From: Boswellia sacra
Taxonomy: Eukaryota; Streptophyta; Magnoliopsida; Sapindales; Burseraceae
Length of the DNA stretch: 64,000 bases
Direction: 5' to 3'
NCBI GenBank assembly: GCA_013180625.2
Contig: SNVD02009724.1
Span: 62,001 to 126,000, forward strand
The position numbers and the translations under genes were made by a program. This document shows positions 11,050 to 25,955 of the stretch, one piece after another (the stretch's first letter is position 1; the number at the start of each line of letters is the position of its first letter). A model generated the notes under the pieces. That model was not told the origin of the DNA. It made no database searches and saw only the letters and a program-made list of their open reading frames with translations.

Positions 11050-14000
11050 TCATGGTACAATCGTGCTCGGCTGCTGCTCAACCTCCGCTGAATCAATGTT
11101 GTCATGGCCAATGGTGGTCGTAACATCCGCTGACACATCATTAGTAGTCCCGGTAGTGGCTGCAACATCAGCAGGCATAAGATTAGCAGGCGCTGTGAAG
11201 GCCCAAACCTCGAAGGGCGCCGTGATGGTCGTGGCGGCCTTCTGTGTCTGTGGATGAAGGCGATTGACCCAAAGTTGTACCGCCATTCTCTCCCCCAAGC
11301 ATTCGTCTGTAAATGCCTTAATCTCTGTCAGTGGAACGCCCCCCGCTAGGAACTCGATGTATTTCAAACAGTACATGCCGCATGCTCCTCCCTTAGGCTC
11401 CTGCTGTGGCACCTGGTCCTTGTCCTCGATGCGCATAATGTCGAATGGGGTTGCGGGATAGTCAGGAATACCGTAAACATCTATTGACACCATATGGGGT
11501 ATTAGCTCAGCCAGGCACCGGACTGTCTGTATGATTGTGTCTGTGGAAGTATGCCCAACAGCTGAGTCGTATATGGCAACATGACGGTGATTCAATTCCA
11601 CCTCAGCTGCCACCTAATGATCGTCGCTAATGTTAACAGGGAGATAGAGCTGAAAAGGAAATTGACAATATGGAAATCAATCACAACATTTCAAATAAAA
11701 TGACACATACTAACTCCGTGAATATAAATGTTCTCACCCTATCCACTTCGACCCATGGTGTTCCAACGAGGGGCAACTGTCCTAAGACAAACTGGACCAA
11801 GTCCTCCTCGTTCACCCAGTTAATGTCATCCAGTCTGTCTGAGTATTGTTCCCACAATGACTTCAATTTCAACTGCAAGTTCATGAGTTCAGTTAGCGCA
11901 TTGAAGGAATCAGAAATTATCTTGAAATTCAGATGTTTACGAAACACGTACCTAAAAAATGGTGTCCAGGAAAGCAGACCTCTGGACACCAGGTTCGGCC
12001 ATAGCGCGAGCTCTGCAACGTAGCATCCACAGGTAGCTATCCATGTGCTGAATATAGTAATAGCTATCAATATTATTTCCAAATGTATATCGCAATATTG
12101 GACAGCAGGAGATGGACCTAAACTACCTCAGATGCAAGCCAATCTGACGGCCTCAGCAGCGTCTTGAAGAACTTACGATTAGCACTATAGATTGCCAAAT
12201 CAATATCATCGGGAACCTGGATGTCCGCCAGCCATAAATCGAATACATCCAGATCAGCAGTTGGTAGGGAGGCACGTGGGTCAAAAAGTGGAACCCGAGT
12301 GCCCAAGATGAGACCACTGCCTACATCCGGTGATGGCTGTTGATATGGTCTCTCTTCTAGCTTAGCAACCAGGGCCTCAGACTGTACATGTGGTCGTCTG
12401 CGGCTTTCTCTTGCGGCTGAACCCTCGCCCTCTTCCTACCCGGTGGACTGGCAAAGGGGCTTCCCTTATGCTTTGCCGGAAGTAGGCCGCGACCCCAACG
12501 CGAAACTAAGCCTGTCGAAGGAACATCGACTGTACGAACAGTTGTGTCCATGAAATCAGGTTCTGTTGGCTACTGACCTTCACCGTCATCAGCCGAACCT
12601 TCGTCAGAATCTGCATTCGAATCCTGAAATACGCCAAACCTCACCGTTAGCTTAAGCATGTGGAAATCACATAATCCGTTTTGTAAATATTATAACGTAT
12701 CGTGTCAGCGTATCCGAAGTGGCCACCCAGTTGCAGCACAGCCTTACGCAGAAGAACTATCTCCTCTCGCATTTCCTTGTTCTCCGCCCGTAACAATGCA
12801 AGCTCACGCAAAACTGTGCTCTGGAACTCATCATGGACCGGTGGCGCCTGTATGAGAATAATAACGAGAGTCTTCATAAACCAACAGAGCAGCAAATGTG
12901 AATGGACAAGAATACAAATATAAATTCTCATTACATACCTGCGAGCTTGGAGGAACATCGTGCATAAGAGGGGAAATGTCACGGGGGGTGGTCGCACGAC
13001 CCGACGTCGGAGTCGATGCTCGTGGATGTCCGGCACTATAGAACGACTCTGGCACAGGACTGAAGGTCCTTCTGTCAACGTCTGCCCCTACATCACGACT
13101 GACTGTGTCTCTTGCTGGCTCCACATCAGGTCCAACAGGGGAACTAGGACCAGCAGCAGGTGGAGCTGATGGACCCTCGGGAGGTGGAGCTGAAGGACCC
13201 TCGGGAGGTGGAGCTGATGGACCCTCGGGAGGTGGAGCTGATGAACCCTCTATCAGAAGTGGCTCAATGCTCTCAATGGGCAATAATAGAGCATCCACAG
13301 CTGTTGCCCGAGCCATATGTACACCTCTCCGGATGCCAACAACATCAGCGAGCCTTATACACCACTCGGTCTACTGCTCCTCCTCAGAAGGCTGCAGAAC
13401 GACGAGCGGACAAGCCTGCGTCAACAAATAATCCATCATGTTAAACAATGATTTGGTGTTAAAAAAACAAGATAATATCGTAAGACATGGGATCCGTACG
13501 TACCAGCCTCCTGACGTGCAGTACATCATATTTGACTATGTGCTCGGACGGGGTCTTAACTGTCTCCCACTTCAACAACCGCGGTATCGTACCCGCACAG
13601 ATGTCCAGCACTCGCCCAAAAGTCGCGCCAATGTACGGCATGGCCTTGTACAACCAAACCTTAATAAACATAAGGGTTATTTAGTGACACTATGTATTGC
13701 AAATCTGTACGCCAAAGAAAGAAATAAACACGTTAACACACATGTGTTTATTGTATGTACCTGAATGGCGTACGGGCACCATTCTAAGTTATATCTCTCC
13801 ACCTGCTTCGTCTTCGCTTGGGCTCGCTTCTTGTATTTTTCTAACCTCCCGGCCAAAGCCTTCTTCATTCCGCTAAGTGTCTTATCAAAAGACACCGAAC
13901 CCCATGGATAATTATTAAAATTATCCAGTGTGTTGACAAAATTCAACAACACACGGAAGACTAGTCGGCGTCGATTCCGTGCCATGAAAAAACGCTCCAA

Positions 14001-14619
14001 GACGTAGTACAATGCCAGCTTCACAGCATCCTGGTCTGGCATACAAGACACATTCAACTTCTGAAGTCTCTTATAGAAATCTATAAGCTCCAGGTCCTCG
14101 CCATTGAAGTATGTTTCCAACAAAGGGCACGGATTCAATATAGTCGGTATTGCTGGCGACGTGGAAGCAAATCTTAATCCGGTAATCAAACCGAACTCGT
14201 AGGCAGAAAAACGAATCAGTCTTCCTGGAAAGAAGGCAAAAAATGAACATAAGATGACAGTAATGGTAACAACGAAATAACTACAAATACTAGATGCTCA
14301 AAACTAAGATTTTATAACTATATTATAGTTCAACACCACATTTTTTACCTTGAATAAGGAACCACATCTCCTGATCGTACCACACTGTGTTAACCTCCCA
14401 CTGAAGCACATGGTGCACCAACTGAGATGGAAAGGACAGCCAACGGATGTCTAGGATAAATCCAAAACATATATCACGAAACATTTCTTTTTGCCTCCCA
14501 GTCAACGTCGCCCGAATCCATTCTATACAGTCCAAACTTGCCAAGTTTGTGATCACTGCATGGTAGTGCTCCTCATATGGTGTCTTCAGGGTGAACGACA
14601 GACCAAATTCACCAGCCAT
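11050..14619 (-). pseudogene. DUF1985-Ulp1 C48 protease-like gene of the MULE
   Basis: Multi-exon minus-strand gene. The N-terminal part (14619-13505, at least three exons) is the DUF1985 region: MAGEFGLSFTLKTPYEEHYH, then RFSAYEFGLITGLRF and LYYVLERFFMARNRRR. A proline-rich repeat (PPEGPSAP) and a short coiled coil (ELALLRAENKEMREEIVLL, near 12760) follow. The C-terminal Ulp1 domain keeps DDH at 11617-11625, IYDS, and QQEPKGGACGMYCLKYIE, which supply the His, Asp and Cys of the C48 triad. Ulp1 proteases cleave SUMO. In-frame TAG stops at 13371-13373 and 11614-11616 break it. The latter sits where the family has Trp right after the catalytic His. Small-intron borders were judged by eye. Confidence 0.82.
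13150..13248 (-). repeat. 24-bp coding tandem repeat (PPEGPSAP)
   Basis: Four near-identical 24-bp units (GGGAGGTGGAGCTGATGGAC plus CCTC on the plus strand) encode PPEGPSAP repeats in the linker of the Ulp1-like protein. Such repeats vary in copy number; here they form a flexible linker. Confidence 0.85.
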
Positions 14620-14699
14620 TTGCTTAAACCTGCAAATACAAGGCTATTATAGAAAAAATATGGCTCAAAAAGGCAAAAAAACATGATCAAACATGCAAA

Positions 14700-15665
14700 C
14701 TGCCTGAACACTCGACACGACTCGACACGCCTTGACACAACTCGACACATCTTGACACAACTCGACACAACATGACACATTGTTTGTGTCAAGTGTTGAG
14801 TGTTCCTACAGAATTTCGACACTCATTGCCATCTGCGTCGCGATAAAATCAGTCGGTTTTCACAGTTTTCATACACATCAAACAACAAAAATCACATTAT
14901 GATACAACATTTATCCCTAAAAACACAGAATAGGTCCACAAGTCCGTCGAAAACTCAAATCCCTAATTTGTGTCGACTGTCGGGTGGCCCTAGAGAAATC
15001 CGACACTTGTCATCGCACACCTCGCGACGAAACCACTCGGTTTCCACAAAAATCACATAATAACAGTAGATTTATCCCTAAAAACTAAATAAAATCCGAC
15101 GAAACAGATAACATCCAAATAAATGTCTAAAACAAGGAAAAATCCTACGATAAACGTACCTCTGTGTCGATGGGGGCTTCTCTCTGCGTCCTCTTGCTTC
15201 TATACTCAACCGATGCTGCATCTCTATGCGTTTTGAGAGTTGTCGAGGAGTTTCAAAAATTTTTGTGTGAAGTGGGAAATGAGAGTCGAGTGTTATGTTT
15301 AAACCATAAGGGTCCAATTCTTGTGTGGGTTGTGTAGCTTCACGTGTCGAGTGTCGAGTTACAGTGTCGTGTACCTAGCTTTGCGTGTCGAGTGTCGAGG
15401 TGTGTCGAATCCATTCACGACATTGGGATGTTAGTGTCGAGTATCCGAAGTGTAGTGTCGAGTGTCGAGTTCATGTCGAGCGTTCATTTGTCGTTTTTGT
15501 CAAGTGTCGGTCGTTTTGCGTTGCTTGTCGAGTGTTATTTGTCTAGTGTCGAGCATTGAGGTTTTATGTCGAGTGTAGTCGATCGTTTAGGCAGAAGATT
15601 CGTTTTTTAGGGATTTGTAAGCAAATTCGTAATGATTTTTTGTCCACGTACCGTATATGACTGAA
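14700..15665. repeat. Internal TIR-like and TCGACAC repeat region of the MULE
   Basis: Upstream of the Ulp1-like gene lie clusters of CTCGACACAACTCGACAC-type repeats. There is also a tandem duplication (about 14817-14925 and 15001-15090, sharing CAAAAATCACAT and TTTATCCCTAAAAAC). From 15330 to 15665 a partial copy of the left TIR appears in the same orientation, including GCAGAAGATTCG and TCGTAATGATTTTTTGTCCACG. The region probably served as the promoter and 5' leader of the Ulp1-like gene; this is inference. Confidence 0.7.
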
Positions 15666-15918
15666 CGTCACACACGAATATTTAGTTCAACAACAACGCA
15701 CATTAAGACGTGTTTAATACATTAGTGTTTGATACAATGATGTTGTACATGAATGAATGCCTCATACATGAATGTTGTATACAATGACAAAATCAAACAT
15801 CCGAAAGCTATTAATTTCAACAAGCCATAAATTACAATAAAAAAATAGAATATGTTGCTTACATCAAACAAATAATATTACAAAGACAAAATAACTCATT
15901 CCCGTCATTTGGTATACA

Positions 15919-18764
15919 TCATCCCCTGTCATGAAATGGAACTGGGTTTTGGCAAGTTTGACGATTGTGCCCGAAACTTTCACAGCGCCCGCAATTTTGA
16001 GACGAGCTAGACTCACCGACAGAAGGGATTCGATTCCTCTGAGGACGATCAGCTGGTCTCCTCATGATGGGCGGGAGAACCACTCTACTATGAACCTCCT
16101 CAGGAATCACCTAATCCTCACTAACTCCAACAGGTACAACTGGGAGAGTATATGCATGTAGTAATGTTTCAGTTGTATACCAATGGGCACAATAATCGTG
16201 GCACGTAAGTAGAGTCACACGTTTTCATACAGCTAATACATGTGCACACGGAAGCTGGTCAAGATCAAACACCTGGCACGTGCATGTACGAGAGTGCATG
16301 TCAACAATGCTAACACGGTCGTTGCCTCTAACCTTATACATAGTAAGAGATATACCACTAACCCTCATACATTCTCCCTCTTTTAAACGCTCCTCCATCA
16401 ACTTGTTAGCCCAATGCGAGAGATGTGATTCTGAGTTAGCAAATAGCTGTCGACGCTCATAGAACCATTTCTGCAAGTTGGCCCGGAAATAATTAGCTAG
16501 CAATGTCACTGGGAGGAATCGATGGTTTCGCAAGTAGCTATTCATCGACTCAGCTATATTTGTTGTCATTATGTTATACCGTCGACCATGAAACTATGAA
16601 CGTGCCTATTTCTCCATTCCAATCTCTCGAAGATAAGTTGCTACTACTGGCATATGCGATTAAATTTGTCGCATATGTAGTTGAAATCAGCACAGTGATA
16701 TGTCCTTGCAGCTCGGTAGTATAATTCCAACAAAGTCTTATCCTTGAACGTTGCCTTCAAGTTACCCTTCAGATGATGAGTGCACAATCCATGCAGTGCA
16801 TGAGGAAAAACTGCTAGAACAGCGCGTTCAATACTACGATGATGGTCAGAAATGAAGACAAGATCTCGGACATTTTGTATAACATGATCACGCAACTGTC
16901 TCATGAACCAGTTTCACGAGTCATCATTTTCAAAATGCCCAATTCCAAATGCCAAGGGGTATATTTGTTTATTTCCATCCATACAAGAAGCCAAAAACAT
17001 TGTACCTCTATATTTCCCTTTCAAAAAAGAACCGTCAACTGCGATAACTGGCCTAATTGATGGTGCAAATACAGTAATAGAGGCCCCCATACTTATGAAA
17101 AAGTATCTAAAATGGTTATCGTCATCAGTTTCTAACGACGTTTTGGTCCCCAGGTTTGCTTTCTCAATCATGTACAGGTACTGGGGGAGTAGTGTGAATG
17201 ATTCCTCATAAGATCCGTGAAGTTCTCGCAAAGCTGCCTCCTTTGCCCTCCATGCCTTTTTGTATGTGATATTAACACCCAATGACTCCTGAATATCGGA
17301 CATAATATCCTTCAGACGATATATTCTCGATGCCTCAATGAATTTGCTCTTAATATGTTTGCCAATGACATGTGCAGTTGCCTGTTTGTGAATTGGGTGA
17401 AATCCGGCTCCGGAGCATGTGTGGTGGTTATTATACTTTTTCACTTGGAAGAAATGTGAGTCGGCCACCTTTATGGCACGTAAATGCCATTTACAAGATT
17501 CAGCACGACAGACAACCTCAAACCTTGTTACATTGGAGTTCCTCACCTTGAATTGAAAGTTCCGTTTTAATGCCAACATTGATAACTTCTCACGAAGCTC
17601 CGTTTTGCTGTTAAACATCTGCCCAACCCCAACCTCAATCTCGTCAACTACAAACAATGCGGCATCATTGCCATCTGTGGAAGGTGGATGCACAATAGGC
17701 GGCATCCATCTGAATGTGTTAGCCCGACAGTTGTCATTCTCAGAGCCCACATTACCTTCTTCATGTCTACAATCTGCATCCACTCTCGGCTCATTATTCA
17801 ACACCAGATCTTGCTGATGTCCATATACTGGAGGAGTAGGTGTGGAGTGAATTGGAGGAGGCACGGTAGGTGTGGAGTGAATTGGAGAAGGCACGGTAAA
17901 CGGCACATCGTGGTTCACATCATTTAAGATCTCCCGTTCTCCTTCATTATCAAAATGTGGATCGTTTACATCGTAGCCATCAACAACAAAATCATCCAAT
18001 CCCTCAACATCATTCTCAATACGAATAGTATAATCATCATTGTCATTGTCATCGTCAACATTGGCACTAACATCATCACTACCATCATCATTATCTTCGT
18101 AATCTTCATCACCACCATCGTCATCATTAACATAATCACTATTACCTAGACTCTCAAACTCTCTAATGCTGTCAAGATGACGTACCAATCTCGATGGCAT
18201 CGATGGAGGTATCCCTTCTTCATTTTCAAATAACACCCCAACCCCAACTGACTCATGCCCTGTATATTGCTGAAACTCAATACCAACGTCATCATTCGAT
18301 TGTGGTTATGCACAAGCAAGAGTAGACTCACTTAATTGGTTGCTTCCACTTGCTAAACGAAACAAAAAGGGATGAGAAGATCTTTGTCGCCTACGTACTG
18401 CATCGGATCCTGACCTCTGTCTTTGCTTCTCCGTATCTTCAAGTTTGACAACTAATGGTATATATGATTGTTGGTCCTCCAAACAATATTGTATAAAAAA
18501 AAAAACATCGTTGTCAGTCTCAATATGAATCGGCATTGGCAGAACACCCTTACAAGCAAATTGAACCTCTAAACTCATGTTATGCTTACAAAGATCCCAA
18601 CCCATTTTACTACTAATACAGTTAACTAACTCATTATAGGTAGCACACCTACAAATTATCAATGGCTTTCCCGTCCCACCGGTGTACAAATAACCACCGT
18701 TCTCTTGCACAGTCCAAGAACCATTGTAAACGATAAGTATGCGTAAAGTTTCCATTTCCTGCAT
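15919..18764 (-). pseudogene. MULE transposase (MURA), inactivated
   Basis: Minus-strand transposase beginning at ATG 18764 inside the right TIR. In order it has an N-terminal domain with VQENGGYLYTGG, an acidic Asp/Asn-rich linker (about 17950-18160), and a MuDR DNA-binding region (CKWHLRAIKVADSHFFQVKK, HHTC). The MULE catalytic core follows (VIAVDGSFLKGKYRGT, FISDHHRSIERAV), then a SWIM finger (CTCQVFDLDQLPCAHVLA) and a CCHC knuckle (CGRCESFGHNRQTC) at the C-terminus. Defects are TAA at 18306-18308, TGA at 16914-16916 replacing a conserved Trp, a frameshift near 16650, and further stops at about 16590-16610, 16220 and 16115. It cannot make a full protein. Confidence 0.9.
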
Positions 18765-19783
18765 GATTGAGACATATCATATAAGGTCCGTGGACAAAAA
18801 ATAATTACGAAATTGCTTACAAAAGTCACAAAAACGAATGTTCTGCCCAAACGCTCGACGACACTCGACATAAACCCTCGACACTTGACAAATAACACTC
18901 GACACTCGAACTCGACGACATTTGCATTCGACACTCGTCACGTTTGGCACTCAGCTCGACGCACAAACTCAAACGCTCGATACACGAGTCTCGACACTCG
19001 ACTAACGACTCTCGACGATACTCGACATACATGGTTCGATACATCGTCATGTATGGTGTCCACGTATCTGACACTCGACATGCCGGATGAAAGCTCGACG
19101 CCCGACACTCGACACACGAACTCGACGAAATTTGCATCTAGATTTCGTCCAATTCGTCACGCCACTTGACGCTCAACGAAACTCCAACCCTCAACACTCG
19201 AACCTAGAATCGACACGACTCCTAGACACTCGACACTACCATCCGACATGTCGAGCTTCTATCCGACAAAATCGCCCGACACCCGACGACGCTCGACAAA
19301 TCTCGTTTTCTTCATCCGTCGACAGTGATACCAGATTTTCTCACAACGATTGTCAATTTTCAGAAAATTTTCACACAAACGGCACTATCTCTAACTTTAG
19401 TTCACATACATATCCCATATTTAAGCTATATAATGCGGTTGACAGTTACTAAAACGATGAAAAACGAAAACATTATAACCTAATGAAATTTTCATGCCAT
19501 TTAGAGAGAGATTTCTTACGTTATTTGCTCAGCTTCAGTTGTTGAGGTTGTTTCGGACAGTGAAGTGTATGGATCTGTGGCTAGTTTCTTTGTTCTTTGC
19601 TTCGTTTACTGACTTTCTTTAATTTTGTCCGAAGAGGGAATTAAGAAGGTTTTAGGAAAAAATTGATTATAGAAGGGTATTTGAGTCTTTTTGTCAAGAA
19701 AGTGTCTATGACATGAAATTTTTTTAGGATGTATCCAAATTTCAACAAGGCTCCCTAATTGTGTCTATTTTCTCAATTTTTCC
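18463..19783 (-). repeat. MULE right terminal inverted repeat (~1.3 kb)
   Basis: Inverted partner of 9496-10832. It carries the promoter, the leader with the TCGACACTCGACA array (about 18845-19300) and the first ~100 codons of the transposase gene reading into the element. Confidence 0.88.
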
Positions 19784-19793
19784 AAACTAAAAG

Positions 19794-21053
19794 AGTAGTT
19801 CGGATTTTTTCCCCTTTTTGTATTGTCTCTTTATACCTAATTTTACTTAAAACCATTTAGTAGTTTTTTATAATTTAAAAAAAAACATATCGGGTGCCAG
19901 AGTAGATGTCCAATTGCATGTAACCCAACTCATAATGTATGTACTGGAATTGACATTTCAATGATTTCACCAAAAAATTTGGTAATTATCTTAATTGAGA
20001 AATCCATATTGATTTTAAAAATTTATTTTCGGAAAGAGATGACTCGGACTTTCAATGATGAGTTGCTTAATTCCCTACTATCAATAATATTATATTTATA
20101 ATTTATTTATAATCAATTCTTTTAATAAAATTTTATTAAAGATCTATTATCATGTTATATATTATAACTTTCTTTATTCAATTTTTTTACTGAATTTTTA
20201 CCTGCTCGAATTATAAAGAATTAGTTATAAATGTAGAATTATTTCTTTAATATTTATTCTTAAACAGAGATCTGAGATGGTTTCGAAAAACATGCACATA
20301 CTTAGATATTTATTATTAAATTAAAATTTAATTAAATAAAGGAAATAGGAGATAATTTTTTAAAACAAAAAATTATATTTAATTAAATAATATTATATAT
20401 TCAAATAAAATATTATTTCATATAATGTTATTTACAAGAGTAGAAAGAGCCAAAGACTCAAAAGGGGTAAAAAATATTTATCCAAAATTTTGGAAACAAA
20501 ATAGTACTTTCATAAATAAATAAAAAATTATAACACTAACAATTTATAATCTAAACATATTAGGCCATTAAGACCCACATCCCTTAATAAAATAGAGTAA
20601 CACAACGCAGTATTCACGTGTGCACTTGAAATAATTTCGACCTTTTTAGTCATTTCAATACAGCATTCACCGGCAATTATTAATCTCCACGCGTCTCGAT
20701 CTCGTTGGTTACCACTTAACGACCCGCGTGGCCAGAGGCAATCACAACAATCATTTGGACTAAACTTACTCCTTAAATCCTTCGAAAAGACCAACAAGTC
20801 CAAAATCTGCCTACGTGGCTCTCCCCCGATGGTAACGACGAAAACCTGGAGCAAAATTAGCATTCATCACACGAACAGTTGCTGGATTAAATCATCTCTC
20901 TCCAAAAAAAAAAAGAGGATAAATAAATAAAAAAATAAAAACCGAATACGATTATCTCGAAGTAAAATCCCCAAAACCTAAACCCTAATTTCTCTCCCTC
21001 GGACTCGAAATCGAAATAGAAATCCAACAAGAGAGGCTCGAGTTCGAGTTGTT

Positions 21054-21094
<41 letters not shown>
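19794..21094. other. Intergenic DNA and DCP5 upstream region
   Basis: AT-rich up to about 20560, then a more balanced stretch that likely holds the promoter and 5' leader of the decapping gene. No coding similarity was recognised. I could not place a TATA box with confidence. Confidence 0.5.
21056..21090 (+). repeat. CT microsatellite in 5' leader
   Basis: A run of about seventeen CT units ends four bases before the DCP5 start codon. CT-rich leaders are common in plant genes; the length is probably variable between individuals. Confidence 0.9.
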
Positions 21095-24923
<3,829 letters not shown>

Positions 24924-25955
24924 GAAATTTGGTGTTTCTTTACGTTATAGTGGGTAAACTTAAAGTCCATCTGCTCATTAGACAGAAAATTGATCTAGCT
25001 GTTCCTTATGGGTTTTTTTTTTTTTTTTAGTTGTCCAGAAATGGTATATGATTTTTGTGTTTTAACTTGTATTCTGTTTCTTCATTGCAATGCACTTGGG
25101 CATCTGATGAAGAAGCGTTGGATTGGTTCAAATTGAAGAAAATCGTCCATTATCTTTTACATATTGTTTCATCCATAAAAAATGTTATAATTGTGCAACT
25201 CATGCCCCTCTCATTCTTGTAATATTCATCTGTTTTGGATGGTGGAACTTGATGTTAGTCCAATTATAGCTGTAATAGTTTCAGTTTGTCAGAATTAGAA
25301 ATGAAATGAATAGATTTGGCATGGAAATGACTGGATTTGGGCGTCCTTGTTGATTAGAAATTAGCAATCAGTGAATGGATGAGCTGCAGATGATGTAGTG
25401 TTAAAGCTAGTCAGTGAAGCATATTTGTTGTGTATAATAGAGATTTTCTTTCTACATCCCAGGCAGTTGGCTCCAATAATTGCATTAATTAGTACTTTGA
25501 AGTTGTACCATTTGATATTACTTTCGAATGAGCGAAGTGCGGAATTGTGCTGTTGATCGGGTGGTATTCAGCGGAGTAGGCAGAAGGAGTCGGATGGAGG
25601 CTTTGGTTTGGTTTAGATTTGAAAATAATTATTGTAATCTATTAATTACTTACGAATCCTTACCAAACATAAAGTTTCATAGCCTCCAATTTAGTCTATT
25701 TTGCGTTCACGTATTTGAAGAGAGAGAGGACAACGTCGGTTCTCTGGATCAATTATCTTGCACGTGGACGTGTCATCTTAAAGAAAATGGCAAAATAAGG
25801 ACGGGCAATCGAAATCAAGCGGTAGGCGTCCATTCATTATTTTTAGCTTAGGACAATAAGTAAAATACATATAACTATTTTGGTGCTAAAATATTAGTTT
25901 GAGCACGCATCGCAACAGGTCAATAGTTGGATAGTAATAGCACTGAGTGTGAAAA
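24924..25955. other. 3' region between convergent genes
   Basis: Holds the 3' untranslated ends of DCP5 (left, plus) and of the oxygenase gene (right, minus). There is a T run at 25013-25030. No further gene was recognised. Confidence 0.5.

Larger units (their letters stand above)
9496..19783. mobile_element. Complete Ulp1-type MULE (Mutator-like), 10.3 kb
   Basis: The ends are inverted copies (GGAAAATTGAG at left, CTCAATTTTTCC at right). They are flanked by a perfect 10-bp TSD, AAACTAAAAG, at 9486-9495 and 19784-19793. The TIRs are about 1.3 kb. Two genes are present, both on the minus strand: MURA-type transposase (15919-18764) and a DUF1985-Ulp1 gene (11050-14619). That gene content matches the Ulp1-bearing MULEs described as Kaonashi in Arabidopsis and related groups in other dicots. 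Both genes carry stops or frameshifts, so this copy is not autonomous, though its ends look intact and could be mobilised in trans. Confidence 0.92.

Noticed and set aside
20528..20863. 111-codon minus-strand frame upstream of DCP5
   Set aside because: No recognisable domain, lies in the expected promoter region, no coding-like pattern.
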